A DNA stretch of 64,000 nt. Source: G963556115 sp963667375 (GTDB lineage Bacteria; Planctomycetota; SZUA-567). Below are positions 45,516 to 55,459 of this stretch, in pieces (within the stretch, counting starts at the first letter, position 1; each line of letters begins with the position of its first letter). The DNA lies in the NCBI GenBank assembly GCA_963667375.1, contig OY763323.1, positions 682,001-746,000 of the forward strand, in the 5' to 3' direction. The translations under genes were made by a program, and so were the position numbers. Under the pieces are notes generated by a model. The model did not search any database. It worked only from the letters and a program-made list of their open reading frames with translations, and was not told the DNA's origin.

Positions 45516-47228
45516 TCAAAGTCTTTTTCCTTTGAGGATAGCCCAGGCCAGCCAGAACCCCAGACATAGAGCTGCAAGATATCCGCCACTCGCGATAATT
45601 GCAGAAATCGGCACCCCGGTAAGAAACGGAACCTCGACCTTATTGACAAGTTCCGCACCGGAGGCAAGTATAATTGAACTTCCAAGAAGAATGGCACTTA
45701 TAAGCAAGCCCAGGGTTATTCTGTTACTAGCCCGCTCCAGCTGGGTACTTACTTCCTCCAGACCTTCGTGATGAAAAATAATTCTGGTCTTTCCGGCTCT
45801 GGCTTTACCCATAAGATCCCGCAGATCCTCGGGGGTACGTTTCAGAAGATTGAACAGACGGTAAAGATAAAAACCAAAAGACCAGGCCATATCCTTGGGA
45901 TCGAAGAACTCAGGAACCGTCTTTTTAAGAAATGGCTTGATTGCAGTTGTAATATCATAATCCGGACAGACTTTGAGAATAACACCCTGAATAGTAATAA
46001 AACTCTTGGTCAGCAGTACAAAATCCCGCGGCAGAATCAAACCATTGCGCCGTGCAATAGTTATCGCTTCATTTATCGCCCGACCCAGATCAATCTTATC
46101 CATAGGCAGACCATAATACCGGGTGATAAAGGTAGCAAATTCGTTACGGAAATCCCGCATATTGGTATGTTCAGAAACCACCCCGATAGTCGAGAAAAAA
46201 TCGGTGACAACATCTATATCACCACGACTCAGAGCGATAAGCATAATAATAAACTGCTTCTGCATATCGCCCGGTATCTGCCCGACCTGCCCATAATCAA
46301 TAATGGCAAGACGACCGTCTTCCAGTACAAATATATTCCCCGGATGCGGATCCGAATGGAAAAACCCGTAACGGAAATACTGTTTCATAAAGCATTCTGT
46401 AAGCTTTGACGCTATCTTCTCCCCTGCTTCATGATTCGGCGCTTTGTAGGTAGTAAGAGAGCTTCCCTGCATCTCTTCAAGCACCAGCGTGCTGTGTGTA
46501 ACATAATCCCAGAAGACCTTGGGCGCAACGATACTTTTATCATCGGAGAGCTGTTCGGAAAACTTCTCGGTAAATGCCCCCTCGGTTACAAAATCCAGCT
46601 CCCGCTGCATACTCTGCGAAAACTCGTCAACGACCATTTCCGGGCGCATCGTGGAGGTCTCCGGAAAATGTTTGACCAGTACTCCAGCCAGATATTTCAA
46701 TAACGCCAAATCATCCTTGACTATCTGATCGGTTCCCGGACGCTTTACCTTTATAACCACCTGCTCACCGCTGAGCAATACCGCCCGGTGCACCTGACCG
46801 ATACTGCCGCTGGCCAGAGCTTTTTCACTGACCGAAGCGAAGACCATCTCCAGGGGTTTATCCAGACTTTTCTCGATAACCGTCTTTATCTGCAAAAACG
46901 AGAGCGGCTCGACATTCTCCTGAAGTTTGGAGAAAGCTTCGATATATTCCGGCGGCATGATATCCGATCGCGTAGCCAGAACCTGACCGAACTTGATAAA
47001 AGTAGCCCCCAATTCCTCGATAACCATGGTCAGACGATACGCATTATTCATCCGGTTGCCATGCAGATCGTCCAAAGAGGTCGCCGCTTTAATCCGCATC
47101 GAGGACGGAAGCAGACTGTCAAGTCCGGCATGAACCACCACATGAGCGAATCCATGCTTGGTCAGAGTGACCAGAATCTCCCTGAGTCTTTTAAGATTCA
47201 TGAATTTTCCGAAAATTCCCTTGATCAT
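45516..47228 (-). CDS. ABC1/UbiB-family atypical kinase
   Basis: This 570-residue protein has the UbiB-like domain with the KxGQ motif (IKFGQVLATRSDIMP), the A-rich-loop equivalent SGSIGQVHRA, the lysine strand VVIKVKRP, HSDPHPGNIFV and IDYGQVGQI. Two C-terminal transmembrane helices (about 505-560) anchor it in the membrane. Members support quinone synthesis or lipid transport by ATPase activity; the exact role here is unknown because no ubi or men gene is near. The ATG is preceded by a plausible GGAT site. It follows the MATE gene by about 100 bases. Confidence 0.9.
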   Translation of the reverse strand: MIKGIFGKFMNLKRLREILVTLTKHGFAHVVVHAGLDSLLPSSMRIKAATSLDDLHGNRMNNAYRLTMVIEELGATFIKFGQVLATRSDIMPPEYIEAFSKLQENVEPLSFLQIKTVIEKSLDKPLEMVFASVSEKALASGSIGQVHRAVLLSGEQVVIKVKRPGTDQIVKDDLALLKYLAGVLVKHFPETSTMRPEMVVDEFSQSMQRELDFVTEGAFTEKFSEQLSDDKSIVAPKVFWDYVTHSTLVLEEMQGSSLTTYKAPNHEAGEKIASKLTECFMKQYFRYGFFHSDPHPGNIFVLEDGRLAIIDYGQVGQIPGDMQKQFIIMLIALSRGDIDVVTDFFSTIGVVSEHTNMRDFRNEFATFITRYYGLPMDKIDLGRAINEAITIARRNGLILPRDFVLLTKSFITIQGVILKVCPDYDITTAIKPFLKKTVPEFFDPKDMAWSFGFYLYRLFNLLKRTPEDLRDLMGKARAGKTRIIFHHEGLEEVSTQLERASNRITLGLLISAILLGSSIILASGAELVNKVEVPFLTGVPISAIIASGGYLAALCLGFWLAWAILKGKRL

Positions 47229-47329
47229 AAACGATCCTTCATATCAACCTTCAGACGGCATATATTTTTATATTGGATTAGATGCAGAAATAATTATAAC
47301 CTTATTGGAAATAATTGCAACTCAAAGAG

Positions 47330-48727
47330 CTAATCAATAACGCGCATTTTCTCCCACTTGCCGCGGCGGTAACGCATAAAGACAATCAGCCCGCCGATAC
47401 AGACATAAATAAAGAGTATCTGAAACAGTGTCCAGGGTCCCGCATCAAAGAACGTATGCGCAACATAACACGGCAGAGCAAAGAGCAGCCAGCTCAGACC
47501 GGTGATGACAATCATACAGAATCTGGTATCGCCTGCACCCTTTATCGCTCCACTGAAGAGCAGAATAAAACCGTCAAAAAGGAAGAACGCCAGAATGTAA
47601 TGGAGCATACTCTCAGCTGTCTTATAAACATCCAAGACATTTCCAACCCCGGTAATCGGGAAGAAACCCATTATTTCATACGGATAATTTAAAAACACCG
47701 CGGCAACCCCGCCGACATACACCAGCATTACCAGCAGACAGTTCTTCACCGCCCGGCGCGCCAGCGATATATTGGCCGCTCCCACACCCTGCCCGACAAA
47801 TATTCCCGCAGTTACCCCGATACTGCTCACCGGAATAAACATAATCGCATTGAACGTAAAAGCTATAGTACTGGCAATACTGATCTGCTGCCCCATAAGT
47901 GCCAGCAGATGAATAAAGACGCTGAAGGTTGTCACATCCAGACAGAGCTGAATCCCGCTGGGCAACCCGAATTTCACTACCCGCTTGAAGAGACTAATAA
48001 AGAAAAATCGTCGTGGCAGAGTATTATACCGCTTACGGTTCTTCCGGCTCAGAAACATGGCAAAAGTAAATACAAACCCGCAAACCGCAGAGACAACCGT
48101 ACCGACAGCTGCTCCGGTAATCCCCATATCCCGTATCCCCCAGTGCCCCAGTCCAATTGACTCCAGACCATCATCACCGAAGATAAGAACATAATTGACC
48201 ACAATATTCACCAGTGAACTGAGCAGTTCCTGCACAGTCACCATCCAGGTTTTACCCCGGCCGTTCCAGAAGGTCATCAGCGCATTGGTCATTATAAAGA
48301 AGACTGATCCCAGACAGACAATTCTGAAATATGGAATTTCAAACTCGATCTGCGCCGGATTGTGCCCCAGCAGCCGAAAAAACCAGCCGCCCCAGAAATA
48401 ACCGCTGCCAATACATATTCCACCTATCAGCGCCAGAAACATTCCCTGCCAGACAACAATCCCCACTCTTTTTTCGCGGTTAGCTCCGATATACTGCGCT
48501 ACAAAACTGCTGATATAACCGACAAAACCCAGCCAGAAACTGACCATCGTAAACCAGATCACTCCGGAAGAGAGCGAAGCGGCAAGCGCCAGACCGTCAT
48601 AATGCGACAGCATAATCCGGTCGGTAAAAACCTTGATCGCCACCCCCGAACTTGCCAGCATCAGCGGCAGAGCGACCCTGACTATCTCTCTGATGTTTCC
48701 TGATTCAAACTTATTGGACATACCCAT
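47330..48727 (-). CDS. MATE-family efflux transporter
   Basis: This 465-residue inner-membrane protein has twelve predicted helices in two related halves, as in NorM/DinF-type antiporters that export drugs or metabolites with Na+ or H+. The start at 48727 is chosen because AGGGA lies eight bases before it and the conserved REIVRVALPLMLASSGVAI helix follows. The longer frame from 48808 adds 27 residues with no ribosome site. Features include a TDRIMLSHYDGLALAA turn, an FVAQYIGANREKRVG motif and a FVGQGVGAANISLARR helix in the second half. The substrate is unknown. Confidence 0.9.
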   Translation of the reverse strand: MGMSNKFESGNIREIVRVALPLMLASSGVAIKVFTDRIMLSHYDGLALAASLSSGVIWFTMVSFWLGFVGYISSFVAQYIGANREKRVGIVVWQGMFLALIGGICIGSGYFWGGWFFRLLGHNPAQIEFEIPYFRIVCLGSVFFIMTNALMTFWNGRGKTWMVTVQELLSSLVNIVVNYVLIFGDDGLESIGLGHWGIRDMGITGAAVGTVVSAVCGFVFTFAMFLSRKNRKRYNTLPRRFFFISLFKRVVKFGLPSGIQLCLDVTTFSVFIHLLALMGQQISIASTIAFTFNAIMFIPVSSIGVTAGIFVGQGVGAANISLARRAVKNCLLVMLVYVGGVAAVFLNYPYEIMGFFPITGVGNVLDVYKTAESMLHYILAFFLFDGFILLFSGAIKGAGDTRFCMIVITGLSWLLFALPCYVAHTFFDAGPWTLFQILFIYVCIGGLIVFMRYRRGKWEKMRVID

Positions 48728-49038
48728 TTTTTTATTCCCTAAACCACTATCTGACCCATTACTTATGAGCAATTTAATTGAGCAAACCATTATAAATAGT
48801 AATAACATTAAAACATTACAAAAAATAACTAAAATAATATTTTTGTATTAAATTCGTAAAAAAATCCAGCAATAAATTAGCAAATCTGTATAATGTATAT
48901 GATCATATCGGTTTAATTATGCCGGTAATTGATGTGTACATTATGCCTCTGAATAGATACGCATAATTAGCAAATTCGGTATTTGCAAGTATTTTCGAAT
49001 TGCTCAGCGTTTTTACTCGAAAGGGAGAAATTTTGGAT
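48728..49038. other. Divergent promoter region of the MATE and clpC genes
   Basis: AT-rich DNA between divergent genes. A TATAAT at 48889-48894 is a candidate -10 for clpC without a good -35. No CtsR-type heptad repeat was recognised. Confidence 0.35.
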
Positions 49039-51654
49039 ATGTTTGAAAAATTTACAGATCGAGCCAGAAAGGTAATCAATCTTGCCAGGCAAGAAGCTGA
49101 AAGACTCGGCCATGAATTTATAGGTACAGAGCACATCCTGCTCGGACTGGTCAAAGAAGGATCAGGTGTTGCTGCCAATGTACTGGAAATACTCAATGTT
49201 GACCTTGAAAAAGTCCGACTTGAGGTTGAAAAATATGTAACTCCTACCGGTGAGACCAAAAGTTTCAGCACCTCACTGCCGTTCACTCCAAAAGCCAAGA
49301 AGGTTCTGGAGCTGGCAATGGAAGAAGCGAGAAATCTTGATCATAACTACATCGGCACGGAGCATCTGCTGCTGGGGCTGCTGCGTGAGAGTGAGGGCAT
49401 GGCCGCGCAGGTACTGCTCAATCTTGATGTCAGTCTTGAAGATGTACGGGCAGAGGTCATGGAACTACTGGGAGCGGATTCCAATACAGATCTCGGAAGC
49501 TTCGGAGATATGCATAACAGCACTCCTCCCGAACCGCCACAGCATTCACACTCCTCGCCGCAGGCACAGAAATCCAATACCGACAGTTCAACTCCGGCTC
49601 TGGATTCTTTCGGTCGGGATCTGACAGCTCTGGCGCGTGAAGACAAACTTGATCCGGTCATCGGCCGGGACAAGGAGATAGAACGGGTACTGCAGATTCT
49701 GTCCCGCCGCCGTAAAAATAATCCGGTTATTCTCGGTGAAGCCGGTGTCGGTAAAACCGCCATTGTTGAAGGACTTGCTCAGAATATTGTCACCGGCAAT
49801 GTTCCGGAACTGCTTTTTGACAAGCGTATAGTCGTGCTTGATCTGGCAATGATGGTAGCCGGCACAAAATATCGCGGGCAGTTTGAAGAACGTATAAAAG
49901 CGGTTATGACCGAAGTCCGCCGGGCAAAAAATGTTATCCTGTTTATTGATGAACTGCACACGCTGGTCGGAGCCGGGGGTGCGGAAGGTTCCATTGACGC
50001 TTCCAACGTTCTCAAACCGGCCATGGCTCGCGGCGAAGTACAGTGTGTCGGGGCCACTACCCTTGATGAATACCGTAAATACATCGAGAAGGATTCCGCG
50101 CTTGAACGCCGATTCCAGAGTATAATGGTAAATCCTCCCAGTCCGGAGCACGCGGTGGAAATTCTCAAAGGATTGCGCGATAAATATGAAGCCCACCACC
50201 GGGTACGTATCACCGATGGCGCCATTACCCAGGCCGTAAAACTCAGCGACCGCTATATCAGCGGCCGGTTCCTGCCTGATAAAGCTATCGACGTAATAGA
50301 TGAAGCCGGTTCCAGGGTACGCCTCGCCACCATGACCAGACCGCCTGATCTTACCGAAATAGAGAAGGACATCGCCAATCTCGAACGGGAAAAGAACGAA
50401 GCGGTTATGGCACAGGAATTTGAAAAAGCTGCAGAACTGCGTGACCAGGCCGAGAAGCTGAAAGCCAAGAAGAAAGAGATCAAGGATGAATGGCGTGAAA
50501 AGAGCAGCGAGACTCACGGTGTCGTTGACGAACATGTCGTAGCGAGTGTTGTCAGCTCAATCTCCGGTGTACCGCTCTCCCAGCTTGAAGAGAAAGAGAC
50601 TGAGAGACTGCTGGAGATGGAGAGTGTCCTTCATGAAAAGGTTGTCAGCCAGAACGATGCCATATCCGCAGTTTCGAGATGTTTACGTCGTGGCAGAGCC
50701 GGCATGAAGGATCCGCGCAGACCGATGGGATCATTCCTGTTTCTTGGTCCTACCGGTGTCGGTAAAACCTTACTGGCAAAGGCACTGGCAGAATTCATGT
50801 TCGGTGATGACGAAGCTCTTATTCAGATTGATATGTCTGAGTACATGGAGAAGCACTCTGTCAGCCGACTGGTCGGTGCTCCTCCGGGATATGTTGGTTT
50901 TGAAGAGGGTGGACAGCTTACAGAAAAGGTTCGCCGCAGACCATACTCTGTTGTTCTGATCGACGAACTGGAAAAAGCGCATAATGATATCTTCAATATC
51001 CTGCTGCAGATAATGGAGGAAGGGCAGCTTACCGACAGCTATGGTCGAAAGGTTGACTTCCGTAACACTATTCTGATTCTGACCAGCAATGTCGGTGCCG
51101 AGCTGATCAAAAACCAGGGTAATCTCGGATTCAGCAAACGCGGAACCGATTCTGTCCATGAACGACTGAAGAAATCACTTGAAGAAGCGGTAGAAAACTA
51201 CTACCGTCCAGAATTTATCAATCGTCTTGACGAAGTGGTAATCTTCCGGTATCTAGAGAAGAAGGATCTGGAAAAGATCATTGATATCGAAATATCCGGC
51301 ATCCGCAAACGCATGCGCGATATGGATATGGATATTGAGCTCACCCAGCATGCCAAGGATTTCATTATTGACAAAGGCTATGATCAGGATTTCGGCGCCA
51401 GACCGCTCAGAAGAGCAATCGGGCAGTATATTGAGGATCCGATTGCCGAGGAGATTCTGCGCCGCCGTTTCAATGCCGGACATAAAATTCTGGTCGACAT
51501 CAAGGATGAACATCTGGATTTTATCGAAGAGAAATTCGACCTTAAAAAGAACGAAGCTGAAGAAGTTGACGCAGTTGAAATCAATGAAGAAGAAACATCT
51601 GAAAACAGCAAAGCAGCAGATACAACGGAAAGCACCGAAAATACTGAAGAGTAG
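49039..51654 (+). CDS. clpC: ATP-dependent Clp protease ATPase subunit ClpC
   Basis: This 871-residue unfoldase feeds substrates into ClpP. An N-terminal double Clp_N repeat (TEHILLGLVKEGSGVAA and TEHLLLGLLRESEGMAA), AAA module 1 with Walker A GEAGVGKT, a UVR linker (EFEKAAELRDQAEKLK), and AAA module 2 with GPTGVGKT appear in order, followed by the GARPLRRAI sensor-2 motif. A C-terminal acidic extension of about 30 residues (Glu/Thr/Ser) is unusual in length. The start is either ATG 49039 or a TTG two codons earlier with better SD spacing (GGGAG). The partner clpP lies 9 kb away; mcsA, mcsB and ctsR are not adjacent. Confidence 0.96.
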   Translation: MFEKFTDRARKVINLARQEAERLGHEFIGTEHILLGLVKEGSGVAANVLEILNVDLEKVRLEVEKYVTPTGETKSFSTSLPFTPKAKKVLELAMEEARNLDHNYIGTEHLLLGLLRESEGMAAQVLLNLDVSLEDVRAEVMELLGADSNTDLGSFGDMHNSTPPEPPQHSHSSPQAQKSNTDSSTPALDSFGRDLTALAREDKLDPVIGRDKEIERVLQILSRRRKNNPVILGEAGVGKTAIVEGLAQNIVTGNVPELLFDKRIVVLDLAMMVAGTKYRGQFEERIKAVMTEVRRAKNVILFIDELHTLVGAGGAEGSIDASNVLKPAMARGEVQCVGATTLDEYRKYIEKDSALERRFQSIMVNPPSPEHAVEILKGLRDKYEAHHRVRITDGAITQAVKLSDRYISGRFLPDKAIDVIDEAGSRVRLATMTRPPDLTEIEKDIANLEREKNEAVMAQEFEKAAELRDQAEKLKAKKKEIKDEWREKSSETHGVVDEHVVASVVSSISGVPLSQLEEKETERLLEMESVLHEKVVSQNDAISAVSRCLRRGRAGMKDPRRPMGSFLFLGPTGVGKTLLAKALAEFMFGDDEALIQIDMSEYMEKHSVSRLVGAPPGYVGFEEGGQLTEKVRRRPYSVVLIDELEKAHNDIFNILLQIMEEGQLTDSYGRKVDFRNTILILTSNVGAELIKNQGNLGFSKRGTDSVHERLKKSLEEAVENYYRPEFINRLDEVVIFRYLEKKDLEKIIDIEISGIRKRMRDMDMDIELTQHAKDFIIDKGYDQDFGARPLRRAIGQYIEDPIAEEILRRRFNAGHKILVDIKDEHLDFIEEKFDLKKNEAEEVDAVEINEEETSENSKAADTTESTENTEE

Positions 51655-51757
51655 TTCTTTTAGGTAAGCCAGTGAAAGTTGGCTGAATATTTCCGGTCAG
51701 ACCGTCAAATATTTAAATTCTGCCAGCAGCAGTTTTCACTGACTTATAAAATTGCAC

Positions 51758-51794
51758 AACAAGGTTTAACAGTCTCCAGCTGTTAAACCTTGTT
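51758..51794. terminator. Perfect 15-bp inverted repeat after clpC
   Basis: AACAAGGTTTAACAG and its complement are separated by 7 bases, about 100 bases past the clpC stop and 50 before the next gene. It lacks a T run, so it may be a terminator or an operator of the exchanger gene. Confidence 0.55.
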
Positions 51795-51845
51795 CAAATT
51801 GCGGACATTACTGGACTGGACATTCACCGAAATAAAGGATAACTC

Positions 51846-52967
51846 ATGGATTTACTGCTAGGCGGTGGTACACAATTCGGACTCATTATTGTCTTCCTAA
51901 TTGCCGCCATACTAATTATATTATCCGGACTGAAACTAGGAGATTATGGAGATGCACTCGGGGAAAGAACCGGAATCGGCGGCGGCATTGTCGGTCTGAT
52001 CTTTCTTGCACTCGTAACCAGCCTGCCTGATCTGACAGTATCAATTTCTGCAGCCATTACCGCCAGCCTCAACGCTGCGGCCGATACACTCCACTCACTG
52101 GAGATACTCAAACAGGGTGCGGATCTGGGAGCTGGCAATCTTATAGGTTCCAACCTCTTTAATCTATTAATTTTTGCCTTTATTGATATTGCACAGGGCA
52201 AAGATGCTCTACTCTATCGTCTATCACGCAAGCACCTCCTATCCGCTATCGCTTCGCTCTTTATGATGGGTCTGCTGATTCTCGGATTTGCGGTCAATCA
52301 GCTCGGTGACAGATATCTGATGATTCCACTACTGGATTCCGGAGCCTATATGCTGCTGATTCCTGTAGCCTATGTCTGGCTCCTGATACTTATCAGCAAA
52401 CTTGAAAAAAGCAATCACGGCCTGGACGGAGTAGACTATAAAGAGATTGAGAGCGAAACCAAGGAATACCTGCTGATAATGCGGCCGTCTGCCTTCTACA
52501 GCCGCCTGACAATACTTTCACTAGTTATTGTTTTGAGCGGTGTCTGGCTCTCACAGATCGGTGAGCGTATGGCTGCACCGGTAACTGCAGGCGGTTTTGG
52601 ATTCAGTGCTTCAATGGTCGGAACAATCTTTCTGGCTATCGCCACCAGTCTGCCGGAGATGGTAGTGAGCATTGCCGCTATCCGTATTGGAGCTGTCGAC
52701 ATGGCAGCTGGTAATATTCTCGGCAGCAATATTTTCAATATTGCTGGACTCTTTCTGGTCGACTGTTCACTCCGAGGCAGAGTTCTGCTTGATCTCATCA
52801 ATCCTACTTTACTGGTGACCATGATCATGGTAATACTCATGACCTCGATTGTAATAATGGGACTAATAGTAAGAAGCAAACGCCACCTGTCTCTGCTCGG
52901 TATTGATACTATGCTTATTGTAATACTCTATATTATTGGTAATCTCAGCCTTTATATATTCTCATAA
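51846..52967 (+). CDS. CaCA-family cation exchanger
   Basis: This 373-residue inner-membrane protein has about ten helices in two halves. Each holds an alpha-repeat: LALVTSLPDLTVSISAA with AGNLIGSNLFNLL, and LAIATSLPEMVVSIAAI with AGNILGSNIFNIA. These match Na+/Ca2+ or H+/cation exchangers such as YrbG. In the first repeat the usual Glu is Asp (TSLPDL), a conservative change at an ion-binding position. A central loop of about 40 residues joins the halves. The ion is not predictable. An AAAGGAT site precedes the ATG. Confidence 0.88.
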   Translation: MDLLLGGGTQFGLIIVFLIAAILIILSGLKLGDYGDALGERTGIGGGIVGLIFLALVTSLPDLTVSISAAITASLNAAADTLHSLEILKQGADLGAGNLIGSNLFNLLIFAFIDIAQGKDALLYRLSRKHLLSAIASLFMMGLLILGFAVNQLGDRYLMIPLLDSGAYMLLIPVAYVWLLILISKLEKSNHGLDGVDYKEIESETKEYLLIMRPSAFYSRLTILSLVIVLSGVWLSQIGERMAAPVTAGGFGFSASMVGTIFLAIATSLPEMVVSIAAIRIGAVDMAAGNILGSNIFNIAGLFLVDCSLRGRVLLDLINPTLLVTMIMVILMTSIVIMGLIVRSKRHLSLLGIDTMLIVILYIIGNLSLYIFS

Positions 52968-53110
52968 ACCTCTATATATAAAATATTTATATATATTAAT
53001 CAAACAAAACTTATTAGATTAAGCTCAAAATTTTATTTTATTCAAAATGTTAGCGGACAGTTTATGACATGAATATAATAAGTCTACCAATAATATAATA
53101 AGGGGATATC

Positions 53111-53722
53111 ATGTTCAAACGTTTATTTATACTCGCAGTGCTGCTGCTCACCTCCTCTGCTTTTGCCAAGGATTATCTAAAAGGCGAGGTCGAAGAAATT
53201 ATAAATGGCGACACCTTCATTGTTGAAACCGAACGTGGTGATGTGAAGGTAAAACTCTATGGTGTTGAAGCTCCTGAAAAGGACCAGGAATATGGCCGTG
53301 AATCGAGCAAGCTGCTAAAAGATCTGATTGATGATGAAGATGTTAAAATCATACCGGTACATGCAACCAAATCAGGAACTTTAATCGGGAAAGTATATCT
53401 GGATGGTGATTACATCAATGCCACCATGATCAAAGCCGGCGCAGCCTGGTATGATGATGACCATGCAGATGATTCAAAACTGGAAAAAGCTGAAAAATGG
53501 GCAAAAAAACATGAAGTAGGAATCTGGAGTCACCGTGATCCCACCCCGCCATGGGTATATAAGAAGAATCATCATATAGTTGATGATAATTATGATTATG
53601 ATGACAGCCGGGATTTTTCACTGAATATCAATATATTCGGCAATAACCGTGATAATCATCACCATGATTCACCTCATGATTCTCACCGTGATGACCATGA
53701 TCGCCCCCGTGAGCATCATTAA
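53111..53722 (+). CDS. Secreted SNase-fold protein with substituted catalytic arginines
   Basis: This 203-residue protein has a cleavable signal peptide (about 1-19, SSAFA then KDYLKG) and a thermonuclease-type OB fold. The INGDT motif, VKLYGVEAPE and GAAWYDDD match the family, and E56 matches catalytic Glu43 of the staphylococcal enzyme. The positions of Arg35 and Arg87, however, hold K48 and T90, so nuclease activity is doubtful. The C-terminal 50 residues are rich in His, Asp and Arg (NHHHDSPHDSH) and may bind metal. The gene has an AAGGGG site and ends at a strong hairpin. It stands alone. Confidence 0.85.
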   Translation: MFKRLFILAVLLLTSSAFAKDYLKGEVEEIINGDTFIVETERGDVKVKLYGVEAPEKDQEYGRESSKLLKDLIDDEDVKIIPVHATKSGTLIGKVYLDGDYINATMIKAGAAWYDDDHADDSKLEKAEKWAKKHEVGIWSHRDPTPPWVYKKNHHIVDDNYDYDDSRDFSLNINIFGNNRDNHHHDSPHDSHRDDHDRPREHH

Positions 53723-53750
53723 ATCTATGAATTAATATTCAGAATTATGA

Positions 53751-53788
53751 CAAAAGGCTAAAACACTCAAATGTGCTTTAGCCTTTTG
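53751..53788. terminator. Bidirectional terminator between convergent genes
   Basis: A 12-bp perfect stem (CAAAAGGCTAAA with TTTAGCCTTTTG), extended by CAC/GTG, lies between the SNase-fold and UDG genes. The stem itself ends in T on both strands. Confidence 0.8.
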
Positions 53789-53821
53789 AATTAATTACAA
53801 ACACGCAATACCAGGCTATTT

Positions 53822-54727
53822 CTACCGTGACAAATTTAACCGTGATATAACCTGCTGAATATCCTGCCAGGTACGACGATCATATTCATTATTACGGCCA
53901 AGTTTGCGCCGCTGCCGAAGTAAAAAAGACGGATGGTAGATCGGCATTACCGGTATCCCGTTATATTCATACCAGATACCGCGAATCTGTTCTATCGAGG
54001 CACTTTCAGAGGTTAGGATATTGGCCGCAGCACCACCCACAGCGATGATTGCCTGTGGAGCTACAAGCTTCATCTCCTCAGAGAAATACTGCATACAGGC
54101 AGCAATCTCTATCTCAAATAACTGCCGATTACCGGGAGGACGACATTTTACGATACTGCTGAAATAAACCTCCTCCAGCGGAATTTTAATACCTCTAGTT
54201 ATAATATCAATTATCAGCTGACCGGAAGCACCCTGAAAATTACGTCCGCAGTTATCCTCTTCCCTTCCTGGTGCCGAAGAAACAAAAGCAATTTTTGCTG
54301 ACACTCCACCCTCGCTGCGCACCGGATTTTTACGTAACTGTGATAAAGCACAATCATGACAAAGTCCAACTTTATTATTAATGGCAGCAATACCGGCCGT
54401 CTTAGCCGCCGCACCATAAAGGCTAATCTCAGGCAATTGCTGTTCTGAACTCACAGACGGTTCCGAAAAAATTCTAACCGCCGGCTTCTTATCCAAGCGT
54501 TCAGCCTGCGTATTTCTGTCCGCATAATCATTACTGCTGTCAGACCTACTTCCAGCTTCCTTTTTCGGTTCTAACAACACTGTTACAGACCGCTCGGTCT
54601 CACTTAAATTGAGCCCGGAAATTCCGGACGGAAGATTACAATAATCAACCCCCAGACTACGGTCCATCTCGACTATAGCCTGTAATTGCCTGCACATTCG
54701 CTTGATCTCGGTTACGTGTTTTTCCAT
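53822..54727 (-). CDS. Family-4-type uracil-DNA glycosylase, divergent
   Basis: This 301-residue protein has the 4Fe-4S cysteines C123, C126, C195 and C211 (CHDC, VKCRPPGNR, AACMQYF), the HPSFLL motif (H265) and an IAVGGAAANIL helix. These place it with family 4 glycosylases. The motif-1 GEAPG of the family reads SSAPG (150-154), losing the conserved Glu, and the residues before VKCRPP read SSI where TNV is usual. Catalysis may thus be altered. An N-terminal extension of about 110 residues (low complexity, variable) precedes the domain. It is divergent from rpiB and convergent with the SNase gene. Confidence 0.85.
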   Translation of the reverse strand: MEKHVTEIKRMCRQLQAIVEMDRSLGVDYCNLPSGISGLNLSETERSVTVLLEPKKEAGSRSDSSNDYADRNTQAERLDKKPAVRIFSEPSVSSEQQLPEISLYGAAAKTAGIAAINNKVGLCHDCALSQLRKNPVRSEGGVSAKIAFVSSAPGREEDNCGRNFQGASGQLIIDIITRGIKIPLEEVYFSSIVKCRPPGNRQLFEIEIAACMQYFSEEMKLVAPQAIIAVGGAAANILTSESASIEQIRGIWYEYNGIPVMPIYHPSFLLRQRRKLGRNNEYDRRTWQDIQQVISRLNLSR

Positions 54728-55018
54728 ACCCTAAATATATGTATTTTCACCAGCCTTTACCAGCAATAATGCTCAACCTTGACCGGAAGAAATCTGCTGC
54801 ATTTATTATAATAATAACTTATAAAAATATCAATTTGTATTAAATTCACTGCTCAGCAGTGAATAATTTTATGCCATACTTTACTAAACCGCCTCCAGAC
54901 ATTTCAAGTAATTTTAAACAGCTCTTGCAGCGAAATCCTTATTTAGATATGATTTATAATACTTGTTAAGTGTGTTATTAATAGGCTGTTATTTGTTTTA
55001 AGGGGTTAGGAAGATATC
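54728..55018. other. Promoter region of the rpiB operon
   Basis: A TTGCAG (54925-54930) and TATGAT (54948-54953) pair with a 17-base spacer, and an overlapping TATAAT at 54955, may drive rpiB. Nothing else was seen. Confidence 0.4.
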
Positions 55019-55459
55019 ATGAGTGATAAAATAGCAATCGGAGCAGACCATGGCGGTTTTGCCAGAAAAGAAGATCTTAAAAAAGTCCTTATCGAAAAAG
55101 GTTATGAGGTTGAGGATTTCGGGGTTAATTCCACTGACAGTGTGGACTACCCGGATGTAGCCCATCCGCTTGCAGAAGCAATAGCCAGCGGTAAATACTC
55201 TAGGGGCATACTTCTCTGCGGTACCGGTCTAGGAGTATCATACTCCGCTAACCGTCATAAAGGCGTTCGTGCCGCCCTCTGCTGGAGCAAAGAGGTTGCA
55301 GCTCTGGCCCGTGAACATAACAACAGCAACATACTGGTTCTCTCCGGTCGCCATGCAACTATTGATCCACTGGAAGATATAATGCTCACCTGGCTGGAGG
55401 AACCATTCCCAGGCGACGCAAGACACCAGCGCAGAATAGAAAAGATAGAGCTGTCATGA
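55019..55459 (+). CDS. rpiB: Ribose-5-phosphate isomerase B
   Basis: This 146-residue enzyme interconverts ribose-5-phosphate and ribulose-5-phosphate. The IGADHGGF motif is at 7-14, DYPDVAHP follows near 43-50, C67 in LLCGTGLG is the catalytic acid, and the ANRHKGVRAALCW motif binds phosphate. The length is standard. It begins the forward run rpiB-cmk-mreC-mreD and overlaps cmk by four bases (ATGA), so the two are translationally coupled. A GGGG-type site precedes the ATG. Confidence 0.96.
   Translation: MSDKIAIGADHGGFARKEDLKKVLIEKGYEVEDFGVNSTDSVDYPDVAHPLAEAIASGKYSRGILLCGTGLGVSYSANRHKGVRAALCWSKEVAALAREHNNSNILVLSGRHATIDPLEDIMLTWLEEPFPGDARHQRRIEKIELS

Noticed and set aside
49588..50535. Long reverse ORF (315 codons) inside clpC
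   Set aside because: It is antisense to strongly conserved ClpC domains and shows no recognisable protein.
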